From Clostridia bacterium (lineage in GTDB: Bacteria > Bacillota > Clostridia > Oscillospirales > Acutalibacteraceae), in assembly GCA_017431035.1 (NCBI GenBank), contig JAFRLW010000025.1:1-51675 (forward strand): DNA of 51,675 nucleotides. The letters run 5' to 3'. The first letter of the stretch is position 1. Every line of letters begins with the position of its first letter. Shown piece by piece: positions 15,304 through 24,020 of the stretch. The position numbers were made by a program, and so were the translations under genes. The notes under the pieces are model-generated. The model did no database searches, was not told where the DNA came from, and was given only the letters and a program-made list of their open reading frames with translations.

Positions 15304-16407
15304 ATGAAGTATGACATCAAGTATCCTGTAACCAGGACCACACATCCGAAAGCAAGACCCGCCGATGAACACAATTTGGGCTTTGCAAATTATTTTACCG
15401 ACCATATGTTTATGATGGACTATGACGAGGGTATAGGTTGGCATGACGGTAGAGTAGTACCGAACGAGCCTATTCCGATAGACCCTGCTTCCTGCGTGCT
15501 TCACTATGCGCAAATGATGTTTGAGGGTATGAAAGCCTATCTTCGTCCCGACGGCAAATTGCAGATTTTCCGTCCTGATATGAACGCCAAGAGAATGGCT
15601 CGCACCGCTGAACGTATGGCTATGCCGGCAGTACCCGAAGAGATACTTATTTCCGGTATTGAGGCGGTACTTAAAGAGGACGCCGACTGGATGCCTAAAG
15701 CGGAGGGAACCTCAATGTATATCCGTCCTTTCGTTTTCGGAAACGAGATTTCTTTCTCGGCTCAGGCGGCTAAACACTATACTTTCATAATTTTGCTTGC
15801 TCCGTCAGGCTCTTACTATGCTTCAAACGAGGGCAAACTCGGCACCGCAAGAATATTTGTTCAGGATAAATATATCCGTGCGGCAAAGGGCGGTACAGGT
15901 TTTGCCAAAGTAGGCGGTAACTACGGCGGCGCTATGAAAGCCAGTCTTGACGCAAGAGAGTATAACTGTAAAGACGTTTTGTGGCTTGACGCCGCTGAAC
16001 ATAAATATGTTGAGGAGATAGGAACTTCAAACGCCTTCTTCCGTATAAATGATGAAGTTATCACCGCTCCCCTTGACTCAGGCACAATTCTTCCCGGTGT
16101 AACTCGTGATTCTGTTATACAGCTTCTTAAAAAATGGGGTATAAAAGTAAGCGAGAGAAAACTCGCTATCGACGAGGTGCTTTCCGCTGCAAAAGACGGC
16201 TCACTTAAAGAGATTTTTGCAAGTGGCACCGCCGCCGTTATATCTCCTATCGGTTGCCTTAATGTTAAAGGTGTTGATTACCAGGTTGCCGATGGTGAAG
16301 CAGGCGAGGTAGCAAACCGCCTTTATAAAGACCTTTACGGTATGCAAACCGGTAAAGTTGAGGACTATATGGGCTGGACCTATCCTCTTGATATAACCGT
16401 TAAATAA
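15304..16407 (+). CDS. ilvE: Branched-chain amino acid aminotransferase
   Basis: 367 residues; ATG at 15304 behind AAGGAGATATA. Fold-type IV PLP aminotransferase of the longer branched-chain subgroup: MMFEGMKAY near the N-terminus, the lysine-containing KVGGNYGGAMKA region, the E-I-G-T-S-N-A-F-F motif (usual E-x-G-T-x-N) and SGTAAVISPIG near the C-terminus. It interconverts valine, leucine and isoleucine with their 2-oxoacids using glutamate/2-oxoglutarate. Together with the oxidoreductase downstream it links branched-chain acyl-CoAs to amino acids. The stop TAA overlaps the ATG of the next gene by one base. Confidence 0.93.
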   Translation: MKYDIKYPVTRTTHPKARPADEHNLGFANYFTDHMFMMDYDEGIGWHDGRVVPNEPIPIDPASCVLHYAQMMFEGMKAYLRPDGKLQIFRPDMNAKRMARTAERMAMPAVPEEILISGIEAVLKEDADWMPKAEGTSMYIRPFVFGNEISFSAQAAKHYTFIILLAPSGSYYASNEGKLGTARIFVQDKYIRAAKGGTGFAKVGGNYGGAMKASLDAREYNCKDVLWLDAAEHKYVEEIGTSNAFFRINDEVITAPLDSGTILPGVTRDSVIQLLKKWGIKVSERKLAIDEVLSAAKDGSLKEIFASGTAAVISPIGCLNVKGVDYQVADGEAGEVANRLYKDLYGMQTGKVEDYMGWTYPLDITVK

Positions 16408-17057
16408 TGAAACGAATAACACTTTTTTGCGGCCATTACGGCAGCGGTAAAAGTAACATAGCGGTAAACTATGCGCTTTCTCTTAAAAATAAAGGACTGC
16501 CGGTAGCCCTTGCCGATATTGATATAGTAAACCCCTACTTTCGCTCGGCTGACAGCAGAGAAGAACTTGAAAGCGCCGGTGTAAAGGTGATAACCCTGCC
16601 TTTTGCCAATTCAAACGTTGACCTGCCGGCTATTCCGTCTGAGGTTTACGGACTTGTGCAGAACAAAAACACCTATGCCGTTATGGATATAGGCGGTGAT
16701 GACCGTGGCGCCTTGGCGCTCGGCCGGTTTACGCCATATATAAAAGAAGAAAACGACTACGAAATGATTTTTGTGGTCAACTTCTACCGACCGCTGACTA
16801 AAACGGCTATAGATGCGCTTTCGGTTATGAAAGAGATAGAGGCGGCGGCAAATCTTCGCTTTACGGGTATTGTCAACAACTCTAATCTCGGGGAAGAAAC
16901 CACCTTTAGTGATGTTTTTCGCTCGGTGGATTTGGCGGAAGAACTTTCCCGCCTTTCATCATTGCCGGTGCTTTTTACCGTAATGGACGAAAGAATTAAA
17001 GAGGAAGAAAAAATAGAAAACCTCATAAAAATTAAACTTCAAAAGAAAATATTTTGA
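16407..17057 (+). CDS. P-loop NTPase of unknown role in the Val operon
   Basis: 216 residues. A deviant Walker A, GHYGSGKS (residues 9-16), is followed by DIDIVNPYFRSAD and, near residue 95, VMDIGGDDRGALALGRF, which resembles a Walker B/switch region of SIMIBI-class (MinD/CobQ-like) NTPases. It has no membrane segment or metal-binding cluster. Coupled to ilvE by a TAATG overlap and 16 bases before the ferredoxin gene, so it is co-expressed with the oxidoreductase. A maturation or metal/cofactor-insertion ATPase for the complex is possible, but nothing in the sequence proves it. Confidence 0.6.
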   Translation: MKRITLFCGHYGSGKSNIAVNYALSLKNKGLPVALADIDIVNPYFRSADSREELESAGVKVITLPFANSNVDLPAIPSEVYGLVQNKNTYAVMDIGGDDRGALALGRFTPYIKEENDYEMIFVVNFYRPLTKTAIDALSVMKEIEAAANLRFTGIVNNSNLGEETTFSDVFRSVDLAEELSRLSSLPVLFTVMDERIKEEEKIENLIKIKLQKKIF

Positions 17058-17073
17058 TAAAGGAGTTGCAAAA

Positions 17074-17280
17074 ATGCCAAAGGTAACCTTCAAAACCGAT
17101 TTGTGCAAGGGATGCGGACTGTGTGTAAACGCTTGTCCCAAAGGCATTATTGAACTTGCAAAAGACCAAATAAACAAAAAGGGACATAGTCCCGCTCGTA
17201 TAACCGACAGTGAAAAATGCATAGGTTGCGCTTTTTGCGCTACTATGTGTCCTGACTGCGTTATCAAGGTAGAAAGGTGA
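17074..17280 (+). CDS. 2-oxoisovalerate:ferredoxin oxidoreductase, 2x[4Fe-4S] delta subunit
   Basis: 68 residues with two full C-x2-C-x2-C-x3-C-P motifs (CKGCGLCVNACPKG and CIGCAFCATMCPDC), each able to hold a [4Fe-4S] cluster. AAAGGAGTT precedes the ATG. It is the small ferredoxin-like subunit that carries electrons between the TPP site of the oxidoreductase and external ferredoxin. It is followed by the alpha, beta and gamma genes in the common delta-alpha-beta-gamma order of four-subunit 2-oxoacid oxidoreductases. Confidence 0.9.
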   Translation: MPKVTFKTDLCKGCGLCVNACPKGIIELAKDQINKKGHSPARITDSEKCIGCAFCATMCPDCVIKVER

Positions 17281-17290
17281 GGTGTTTTAT

Positions 17291-18355
17291 ATGAGTAAAG
17301 TCCTTATGAAAGGTAACGAGGCTATAGCCGAGTCGGCTATCAGGTCGGGTTGCCGCCACTATTTCGGCTATCCTATAACACCCCAGACCGAACTTGCCGC
17401 CTATATGGCGAAAAGAATGCCTAAAATAAACGGAACTTTTTTACAGGCGGAGAGTGAAATTGCCGCTATAAATATGGTTTACGGCGTTGCCGGAACGGGT
17501 AAGAGGGTTATGACATCCTCTTCTTCACCCGGAATATCCCTAAAACAAGAGGGTATTTCCTATATAGCCGGAAGCGATCTGCCCTGCCTTATAGTAAACG
17601 TTCAGCGTGGCGGTCCGGGACTTGGCGGTATTCAACCCTCCCAGTCGGACTATTTTCAGGCTACAAAGGGCGGCGGACACGGTGACTATCACCTAATCGT
17701 TTTAGCCCCGTCGTCAGTACAGGAAATGGCTGATCTTACTGCGCTAGGCTTTGACCTTGCCGATAAATATCTTATGCCTGCCATGCTTTTAGCTGACGGC
17801 ACAATAGGTCAGATGATGGAGCCGGTAGAACTAGGCGAAGAAAAGGCTGTTTCCACCGAAAAAAAACCTTGGGCAGTAACCGGCACCGAGATGAAGAGAA
17901 AACACAATATCGTAAACTCTTTATACTTGGCGCCCGATGAACTCGAAAAGAAAAACTTTGAGAGATATGAAAAATATAAAACAGTTGAGGAAAACGAGGC
18001 AAGATACGAAAGCTTTATGATGGAAGACGCCGAGTATTGCGTTGTCGCTTTCGGTATAGCCGCCCGTGTTTCCAAAAACGCTGTCGTTGCTGCGAGAAAA
18101 GAGGGCATAAAGGTCGGACTTATAAGACCTATAACCTTGTGGCCTTTCCCGAAAAAAGCCATAGCCGAAGCGGCAGGAAAAGTAAAAGGTATGCTCTCGG
18201 TTGAACTTTCAACCGGACAAATGATAGAGGATATCAAACTCGCCGCAAATTGCGCCGTTCCGGTGGAACTTTGTTGCCGTGTCGGCGGTATGATAATGTC
18301 GCCCGACGAGGTGCTTAACAGTATTAAAAAATTAGTCGGAGGTGCCGGAAAATGA
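17291..18355 (+). CDS. vorB: 2-oxoisovalerate:ferredoxin oxidoreductase, alpha subunit VorB
   Basis: 354 residues from the ATG at 17291; a GTG nine bases upstream overlaps the ribosome binding site and is less likely. It contains [57 protein letters not shown] split over residues 50-80, and [20 protein letters not shown], all typical of the VorB/KorA alpha subunit. It forms the pyrimidine-binding part of the TPP site. The enzyme reversibly converts a 2-oxoacid plus CoA to acyl-CoA, CO2 and reduced ferredoxin. The branched-chain assignment is supported by the valine T-box and the adjacent aminotransferase; a 2-oxoglutarate enzyme would look similar. Confidence 0.88.
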   Translation: MSKVLMKGNEAIAESAIRSGCRHYFGYPITPQTELAAYMAKRMPKINGTFLQAESEIAAINMVYGVAGTGKRVMTSSSSPGISLKQEGISYIAGSDLPCLIVNVQRGGPGLGGIQPSQSDYFQATKGGGHGDYHLIVLAPSSVQEMADLTALGFDLADKYLMPAMLLADGTIGQMMEPVELGEEKAVSTEKKPWAVTGTEMKRKHNIVNSLYLAPDELEKKNFERYEKYKTVEENEARYESFMMEDAEYCVVAFGIAARVSKNAVVAARKEGIKVGLIRPITLWPFPKKAIAEAAGKVKGMLSVELSTGQMIEDIKLAANCAVPVELCCRVGGMIMSPDEVLNSIKKLVGGAGK

Positions 18356-19104
18356 TAGTATTTGACAAACCGAAAAGCCTTACAGATGCGGAACTTCACT
18401 ATTGTCCCGGTTGTACTCACGGTATAATTCATCGCCTCGTTGCCGAAGCGATAGATAACCTCGGTATAGAGGGAAAAGCCATAGGCGTAGCGCCGGTAGG
18501 TTGCGCCGTTATGGCATATAATTATTTTGCCTGCGATATGGTAGAGGCGGCTCACGGCAGAGCCCCCGCCGTTGCAACAGGTATAAAACGCAGTCTGCCC
18601 GATAATATTGTCTTTACATATCAGGGCGACGGCGACCTCGCTTCCATAGGTATGGCGGAAACGGTACACGCCGCCACAAGAAATGAAAACATCACCGTTA
18701 TTTTCGTAAACAATGCAATTTACGGTATGACAGGCGGACAAATGGCGCCGACCTCACTACCCGGTCAAATAACCCAAACTTCACCCTACGGCAGAGATGT
18801 AAAAACCGCAGGATATCCCGTCAAAATAGCCGAACTTCTATCAGCCCTTGACGGTCCTGAGTTTATTGCTCGTGTTGCGGTCAATAATGTTAAAAACGTA
18901 AACACCGCAAAACGCACAATACAAAAAGCCTTTGAAAATCAGATAAACAATAAAGGTTTCTCTCTTGTAGAGGTTATATCCTCCTGCCCGACAAACTGGG
19001 GTATGACTCCAAGCGACGCTCTTAAATGGATAGATGACAATATGATACCCTACTATCCGCTTGGCGTCTTCAAAGACAAAAGCGCAAAGGAGGAAACAAA
19101 ATGA
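18352..19104 (+). CDS. 2-oxoacid:ferredoxin oxidoreductase, TPP-binding beta subunit
   Basis: 250 residues. The thiamine diphosphate domain is shown by [11 protein letters not shown] (residues 17-27), GVAPVGCAV, the [13 protein letters not shown] segment and the magnesium-TPP motif GDGDLASIG followed by [11 protein letters not shown]. The ATG overlaps the alpha-subunit stop (ATGA), so the subunits are translationally coupled. It carries out decarboxylation, or reductive carboxylation in reverse, at TPP. Length and motifs match the VOR/KOR beta subunit. Confidence 0.9.
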   Translation: MIVFDKPKSLTDAELHYCPGCTHGIIHRLVAEAIDNLGIEGKAIGVAPVGCAVMAYNYFACDMVEAAHGRAPAVATGIKRSLPDNIVFTYQGDGDLASIGMAETVHAATRNENITVIFVNNAIYGMTGGQMAPTSLPGQITQTSPYGRDVKTAGYPVKIAELLSALDGPEFIARVAVNNVKNVNTAKRTIQKAFENQINNKGFSLVEVISSCPTNWGMTPSDALKWIDDNMIPYYPLGVFKDKSAKEETK

Positions 19105-19631
19105 CTACCGAAATACTCATAGCGGGATTTGGCGGACAGGGAATACTCTTTGCCGGCAAGTTTCTCGCAAACAAGGGACTTTTTGAAGGTAGATCTTTAA
19201 GTTGGCTTCCTTCCTACGGACCCGAAATGCGTGGCGGCACCGCAAACTGCAGTGTTGTTTTGTCGGATGAGCCGATAGGTTCGCCTATCGTAACAAACCC
19301 CGACGTTCTTGTGGTTATGAACCTGCCTTCTCTTGATAAATATGAAAACGCCGTAAAACCGGGCGGTACGATATTTGTTGACTCAAGCCTTATTAAAAGA
19401 GAGGTTAAAAGGGAGGACGTAACCGCTTATTATATACCGGCTACCCGTCTTGCAAACGAGAACAATATGCCCACCCTTGCCAATATGATTATGATAGGCA
19501 AGGTGATTAAAGAGTGCGGTGTTGTAAGTACGGACGGTATGGAAGAAGCGGTCAATAAAATTGTTTCCGCTCGCCACCAAAATCTTAAAGAAATAAACCT
19601 TAAAGCCCTTAAAATAGGCGAGGAATATTAA
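19101..19631 (+). CDS. 2-oxoacid:ferredoxin oxidoreductase, gamma subunit
   Basis: 176 residues, opening with [17 protein letters not shown], the family's G-x-G-G-Q-G motif, and continuing with [17 protein letters not shown]. It overlaps the beta-subunit stop (ATGA) and is the last gene of the Val T-box operon, ending just before a strong terminator. The gamma subunit is thought to bind CoA and complete the complex. The absence of any further gene before the terminator defines the operon: ligase, amidase, aminotransferase, ATPase and the four oxidoreductase subunits. Confidence 0.9.
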   Translation: MTTEILIAGFGGQGILFAGKFLANKGLFEGRSLSWLPSYGPEMRGGTANCSVVLSDEPIGSPIVTNPDVLVVMNLPSLDKYENAVKPGGTIFVDSSLIKREVKREDVTAYYIPATRLANENNMPTLANMIMIGKVIKECGVVSTDGMEEAVNKIVSARHQNLKEINLKALKIGEEY

Positions 19632-19633
19632 AG

Positions 19634-19669
19634 AAAAAAATCACAGGGTAAATACCCTGTGATTTTTTT
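19634..19669 (+). terminator. Terminator of the Val T-box operon
   Basis: TCACAGGGTA / TACCCTGTGA inverted repeat with A and T runs on its two sides, straight after the gamma-subunit stop. Confidence 0.9.
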
Positions 19670-19732
19670 ATGCTTTATTTTCTCCTTGTTTTGTGCTAAT
19701 ATGATATAAAGGCAAAAAAGGGGGGCGTAAAA

Positions 19733-20863
19733 ATGCCAAAATGGACTGCAAAAATAGCGGATTTTATAAGAGAAACCGATAAGATACTGCTTTTTGTTTG
19801 TGTTGCCGCCAGTCTTTTCGGCAGCGTTGCGGTGCTTTCCGCCACAAGATACCTCGAAACCTATCGTCCGTTTGCGGTGCAACTGATAGGAACGGCGCTT
19901 GGCGTTTTTATTGCCGTTATAATAGCCGGTTTTGACTTTGACTTTTTCACAAGACATTATATACTTGCCGCCATAGTAGGCGTGGTGCCGGTGATACTGA
20001 CCTTTTTTATCGGCTTTGCCCCTGCGGGTACCGACGATAAAGCGTGGCTTGATTTAGGCATTACTACCTTTCAACCCTCCGAACTTATGAAAATATGCTT
20101 TATAGTAACCTTTGCGGCTCATTTGTCTAAAGTTAAAGAGAATATCAACAAACCTAAAACACTTATTCCCGTTCTTCTTCACGGTGCTTTTCCTGTGCTT
20201 CTTATTCACTTTCAAGGCGACGACGGCACGGCGCTCGTTTTCGCCATAATGGTGGTATTTATGCTCCTTGCCGCAGGACTTTCGTGGAAATATTTTGTAG
20301 CGGCGATAGGGGTGGCGCTTGTAGCCTCTCCGCTTGTGTATTTTCTTGTTATGAACGAGGACCAGCGTGCGAGAATTGTAAGCGTTTTTGATATAGAGGC
20401 GGATATCAGCGGCTCTACCTATCAACAGTACCGTGGGCGTGCCGCCCTTGCTAACGGCGGATTTTTCGGACAAGGACTATTTAGAGGCTCACTCACACAA
20501 AACGGTGGAGTGCCCGAAGGACAAAACGACTTTATATTCGTAAGTATAGGCGAGGAACTCGGAATAGTAGGTTGCCTTGCGGTAATAATACTGCTTTGCA
20601 TAATTTGTATCAGGTGTCTTAAAGCGGCAAGACTTTGCCGAAAGGAGAGCGGAAAAATAATCGCCGTAGGTTTCTTTGCTATGATGTTTGCGCAGATGTT
20701 TATAAATCTCGGTATGTGCTTGGCGCTTCTTCCCGTTATCGGCGTAACATTGCCGTTTTTCAGCGCAGGCGGTACAAGCCTTGTTTGCGTATATATGGGC
20801 GTAGGGCTGGTGCTTAGCGTATATATGCACAGGAACACGAGAACAATTCATCTTCACGATTAA
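19733..20863 (+). CDS. SEDS-family peptidoglycan glycosyltransferase, RodA/FtsW-like
   Basis: 376 residues; ATG at 19733 behind AAAGGGGGGCG. About ten membrane segments, with SEDS landmarks: TTFQPSELMKI in the first third, RGRAALANGGFFGQG in the middle loop, NDFIFVSIGEELG, and GGTSLVCVYMGVGLVLS at the end. SEDS proteins polymerise lipid II into glycan strands, together with a class B penicillin-binding protein. The family covers RodA, FtsW and SpoVE; no neighbour decides between them, although the sequence reads most like RodA. Monocistronic between two terminators. Confidence 0.88.
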   Translation: MPKWTAKIADFIRETDKILLFVCVAASLFGSVAVLSATRYLETYRPFAVQLIGTALGVFIAVIIAGFDFDFFTRHYILAAIVGVVPVILTFFIGFAPAGTDDKAWLDLGITTFQPSELMKICFIVTFAAHLSKVKENINKPKTLIPVLLHGAFPVLLIHFQGDDGTALVFAIMVVFMLLAAGLSWKYFVAAIGVALVASPLVYFLVMNEDQRARIVSVFDIEADISGSTYQQYRGRAALANGGFFGQGLFRGSLTQNGGVPEGQNDFIFVSIGEELGIVGCLAVIILLCIICIRCLKAARLCRKESGKIIAVGFFAMMFAQMFINLGMCLALLPVIGVTLPFFSAGGTSLVCVYMGVGLVLSVYMHRNTRTIHLHD

Positions 20864-20875
20864 AAGATATTTTTC

Positions 20876-20910
20876 GGGTCAAAACCAAAGCGGTTTTGAC
20901 CCTTTTTTCT
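20876..20910 (+). terminator. Terminator after the SEDS gene
   Basis: GGGTCAAAACC pairs with GGTTTTGACCC across a 5-base loop, followed by TTTTTT. Confidence 0.92.
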
Positions 20911-20915
20911 TTTAC

Positions 20916-20944
20916 TTGTATTTTAATGTTTATTAGTATATAAT
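20916..20944 (+). promoter_or_regulatory. SigA-type promoter of the M50-scpAB operon
   Basis: TTGTAT at 20916-20921 and TATAAT at 20939-20944 with a 17-base spacer, 26 bases before the start codon. Confidence 0.8.
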
Positions 20945-20970
20945 ATAGATATAGATTGGAGTGGTATATC

Positions 20971-21642
20971 TTGTTGCTTAGTATCATAAGAGGAAGCGGG
21001 GTTTCCTGGTATAATGTAATCGCTGCCGTTTTATCCAGCCTTGCGGTTATTTTTCTTACCCTCCCGATACACGAGTTTTCCCACGCTTTTGTGGCGACAA
21101 AACTCGGCGACCCCACTCCTAAGTTTCAGGGAAGACTGACATTAAACCCCTTTGCGCATATTGACTATATCGGCGCTTTGTGTATTATTCTTTTCGGCTT
21201 TGGCTGGGCAAAACCCGTTCAGATAAATGCGAGGTATTTTAAGAGTCCTAAATGGGGTATGGCGCTATCATCCCTTGCAGGACCGCTCTCTAATATTGTG
21301 GTTGCTTTTATTTCTCTTATAATTTATAACGCCGTAAGGTTTTTACCTGTTTCGAATATAACCTTTGCCTTGCGTTATTTCTTTTATTATTTAGCGCAGA
21401 TAAACGTTTATCTCGCTGTTTTCAACCTGATACCCATACCTCCGCTTGACGGCTCGAGAATACTGTTTTCCGTTTTGCCGCAAAAATATTATTTTGCCGT
21501 TATGCGCTATGAAAGATATATCTATATCGCTCTATTGGCGCTTTTGTGGTTGGGTGTTTTGACCGTTCCGCTTAACATCCTGTCAAATCTTATATTAGGC
21601 GGTTTATCAAACGTTGCCGCCCTGCCTTTTAATCTAATATGA
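20971..21642 (+). CDS. Site-2-protease-type M50 metalloprotease
   Basis: 223 residues if the TTG at 20971 is used; it lies 9 bases after GGAG, whereas the upstream TTG at 20956 overlaps that site. Multi-pass membrane protein with the zinc motif HEFSH near residue 35 (H-E-x-x-H) and the distal FNLIPIPPLDGSRI motif with the conserved L-D-G. This is the YwhC-type group of M50 peptidases found beside scpA in many Firmicutes. The cleaved substrate is unknown. It is followed 13 bases later by scpA. Confidence 0.85.
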   Translation: MLLSIIRGSGVSWYNVIAAVLSSLAVIFLTLPIHEFSHAFVATKLGDPTPKFQGRLTLNPFAHIDYIGALCIILFGFGWAKPVQINARYFKSPKWGMALSSLAGPLSNIVVAFISLIIYNAVRFLPVSNITFALRYFFYYLAQINVYLAVFNLIPIPPLDGSRILFSVLPQKYYFAVMRYERYIYIALLALLWLGVLTVPLNILSNLILGGLSNVAALPFNLI

Positions 21643-21655
21643 AAGGATAAAAACA

Positions 21656-22375
21656 TTGGAAACTTCCATATCCTACAAAATTGAGGGCTTTGAAGGTCCG
21701 CTTGATTTATTGCTTTCACTTATAGCGAAAAACAAACTTAATATTTATGATATAAAACTCTCGGTTTTAATTGACCAGTATTTAGAGCAGATAGAGGCTT
21801 TTAAGAGGGAAGAACTTGAGATAAAGAGTGAGTTTCTCGAAATGGCGGCAAGGCTCATCTATATGAAAACCGTGAGTTTGCTTCCACGCAAAGAAGAGAT
21901 AGAAAGACTGACTGAGGAATTGACCGGAGAACTTATCGAGTATAGTATTTGTCGTGAAATGGCGGGAAAACTCGGAACCATGACCGAGGGCTTTGATAAG
22001 TTTGTAAGGCGCCCCGGCGAATATGATTTTCCGAAGAGTTATGAACTTGTTCACACGCCGGATATTCTACTTTCCGCATATTTAGAGGCGGTCGGCAGAG
22101 GCAGAAAAAGGCTTCCGCCTATTGACGCCCCGTTTAGAAAAATAGTTGCAAAGAAGATAGTTTCGGTTTCCGAAAAGATAGTTTTTGTTCTTAGAAATCT
22201 TGTAAAACGGGGAAATAATAAAATTATGGGGCTTTATAAATCGGCAAAAAGCCGTTCCGAACTTGTTGCAACATTTTTGGCTGTGCTTGAACTTTGCAAA
22301 GCCAACCGTGTTGAGATAACGGGAGACACGGCGGAAACGGCGGAAATTAAACTTGTGGGAGGACACCGCAGATGA
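21656..22375 (+). CDS. scpA: Segregation and condensation protein A
   Basis: 239 residues; a TTG start at 21656 after GAAAGGATAA. The N-terminus YKIEGFEGPLDLLLSLI and the following NKLNIYDIKLSVLIDQYL are diagnostic for ScpA, the kleisin subunit that bridges the SMC head domains. The acidic/lysine-rich centre and C-terminal winged helix are present. It works with ScpB and Smc in chromosome compaction and segregation. It overlaps scpB by ATGA. Confidence 0.95.
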   Translation: METSISYKIEGFEGPLDLLLSLIAKNKLNIYDIKLSVLIDQYLEQIEAFKREELEIKSEFLEMAARLIYMKTVSLLPRKEEIERLTEELTGELIEYSICREMAGKLGTMTEGFDKFVRRPGEYDFPKSYELVHTPDILLSAYLEAVGRGRKRLPPIDAPFRKIVAKKIVSVSEKIVFVLRNLVKRGNNKIMGLYKSAKSRSELVATFLAVLELCKANRVEITGDTAETAEIKLVGGHRR

Positions 22376-22959
22376 ATGATAAAGAAATAGTATCGGCGCT
22401 TGAAGCGGTGCTCTTTGCTTCGGGTGAGCCGATAAGCAAAAAAAGAATAGCCGAAGCGCTATCGGTAGATGAAAAAAACATAGATAAATACGCAAAAATG
22501 CTAAGCGACTCTTTAGCGCTCAGGAACAGCGGACTTTGTCTTTTGAAACTTGAAAACACCTATCAAATGTCGACTAAAACAGAATATGCCGAGTATATTA
22601 AAAAAGCCTTTGATATAAAACGCAAAACTCCGCTTTCTCCGGCGGCTCTTGAAGTTTTGGCGGTTATATCCTATAACCAACCGGTGACCCGTGCTTTTGT
22701 TGAACAGGTGAGGGGTGTTGACTGTTCGGGCGTTATAGCAACCCTGCTCGAAAAAGAACTGATAGAGGAAAGAGGCAGACTTGAACTGCCGGGAAGACCC
22801 CTTCTCTACGGTACAACCAAAAACTTTTTGAGATGTTTCTCAATAGGCGATTTATCAGAACTGCCTCCGCTTCCGAAAGAGGAAGTGCCGGGCGACCTCG
22901 GTGAGCAACTGAAAATTGACGACAGTCAAATCTCCGAAGAGGAAGGTAGCGAGTCTTGA
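22372..22959 (+). CDS. scpB: Segregation and condensation protein B
   Basis: 195 residues. ALEAVLFASGEPISKKRIAEAL at the start, then LEVLAVISYNQPVTRAFVEQVRG and the RGRLELPGRPLLYGTT motif are characteristic of ScpB, a tandem winged-helix protein that dimerises and binds ScpA. The start overlaps the scpA stop and its own stop overlaps the TTG of the next gene, so the cluster is tightly coupled. Confidence 0.95.
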   Translation: MNDKEIVSALEAVLFASGEPISKKRIAEALSVDEKNIDKYAKMLSDSLALRNSGLCLLKLENTYQMSTKTEYAEYIKKAFDIKRKTPLSPAALEVLAVISYNQPVTRAFVEQVRGVDCSGVIATLLEKELIEERGRLELPGRPLLYGTTKNFLRCFSIGDLSELPPLPKEEVPGDLGEQLKIDDSQISEEEGSES

Positions 22960-23630
22960 CGGCTTTGATAATTATACTGTCCGTTCTGCTTTTCTTTGCG
23001 TTACTATTCTTTTTGCCGGTTTCGGTAAGACTTTCCTACAACAAAAAAATAGGCTTAAAAGTTTACTATGCCGGAATAAAGGTCTATGATATAAACAAAC
23101 CTAAAAAAGAAAATGAACAAGGGGAAGAAGAGCGGGAAAAAGAAACAAGCGGACATAAAGTAGGCGAAAAAGAGAAAAAAGAACTTTTCCTAAAAAGAGA
23201 TTTTGAAAAAATGGAAAAGATAGAGTTTATAAAGTATTATTCTCACGTCTTAAAGGATGTTCTTGTTCGCTTTAAGAGCCTGATTAAAAGATTTACCTTT
23301 ACCGTTTTTGATATAACCGTATCGGTAGCATCTGATGACGCTATGACCACCGCTGTTGAGTTTGGTGCGGTTAGCGCTGCGATAAGCCCCGTTGTCACCC
23401 TTATATTGCAGTTTGCAAAGGTAAAAAGAAAAAGCATAAATATCTATGCCGATTTTGTTGGCGACTCGATGTATGTTAAAACCGATATAAAACTCAGCGT
23501 GAAACTGTTGTTTTTGGCTATCTTTGCAAAAAGATTATTCTCTTTGTACAAAGCGCTTGACAACGGCACCTATATGATAAAAGAACAGAATAAAACTACA
23601 GATAGTGAAAAGAGTGAAGAAAATGAGTGA
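22956..23630 (+). CDS. DUF2953 (YtfI-like) membrane-anchored protein
   Basis: 224 residues with a single N-terminal membrane segment (residues 2-24), a charged Lys/Glu stretch around 48-75 and a C-terminal part containing FTVFDITVSVASDDAMTT and ADFVGDSMY, in the manner of DUF2953 proteins. In Bacillus the related ytfI gene precedes ytfJ (gerW), and here too the next gene is a YtfJ protein. That supports a sporulation or germination link, though the function is unknown. It uses TTG overlapping the scpB stop (TTGA), with GAGGAAGG upstream. Confidence 0.8.
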   Translation: MTALIIILSVLLFFALLFFLPVSVRLSYNKKIGLKVYYAGIKVYDINKPKKENEQGEEEREKETSGHKVGEKEKKELFLKRDFEKMEKIEFIKYYSHVLKDVLVRFKSLIKRFTFTVFDITVSVASDDAMTTAVEFGAVSAAISPVVTLILQFAKVKRKSINIYADFVGDSMYVKTDIKLSVKLLFLAIFAKRLFSLYKALDNGTYMIKEQNKTTDSEKSEENE

Positions 23631-24009
23631 AGAAAACAAAGCAAAAGGAATAATGGACGTCACACTTGATAAACTTCGTGCTTTAGTAGACGCCGACGTA
23701 ATTATCGGAACACCCGTAACAGCGGGAAAAATAACCCTTATTCCCGTATCCCGTGCCTCGTTTGGCGTTGCAACGGGCGGCAGCGATATACCTGCCAAAG
23801 GCGGCGTCGGCTTTGGCGGAGGCGGCGGAGCCGGAGTGACTATCACCCCTATGGCTTTTGTTTGCGTATGCGGAGAGAGTGTGCGTATGCTTCCCGTTTA
23901 CAGTAATATGAACAGTTTTGATAAGGCTGTAAGTATGGCTCCCGATTTGCTTGAAAAGGTTAAGGGACTTTTTAAGAAAAGCGACCCCGATACTTTTATA
24001 GAGAAATAG
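23623..24009 (+). CDS. ytfJ: GerW/YtfJ-family sporulation protein
   Basis: 128 residues from the ATG at 23623, which overlaps the previous stop by 8 bases. The core VIIGTPVTAGKITLIPVSR, then the glycine-rich GVGFGGGGGAG loop and ITPMAFVCV are diagnostic for YtfJ/GerW. In Bacillus subtilis GerW is needed for normal germination responses. In many Clostridia the gene sits in this scpAB-linked cluster. Probably soluble and made in the forespore. Confidence 0.9.
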   Translation: MSEENKAKGIMDVTLDKLRALVDADVIIGTPVTAGKITLIPVSRASFGVATGGSDIPAKGGVGFGGGGGAGVTITPMAFVCVCGESVRMLPVYSNMNSFDKAVSMAPDLLEKVKGLFKKSDPDTFIEK

Positions 24010-24020
24010 AATAAATAAAC

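Noticed and set aside
17809-18741. A 310-codon open frame on the minus strand across vorB and the beta-subunit gene
   Set aside because: It lies opposite two well-conserved enzyme genes in a tightly packed operon, its protein is low in recognisable motifs, and it has no ribosome binding site; it is a shadow frame.
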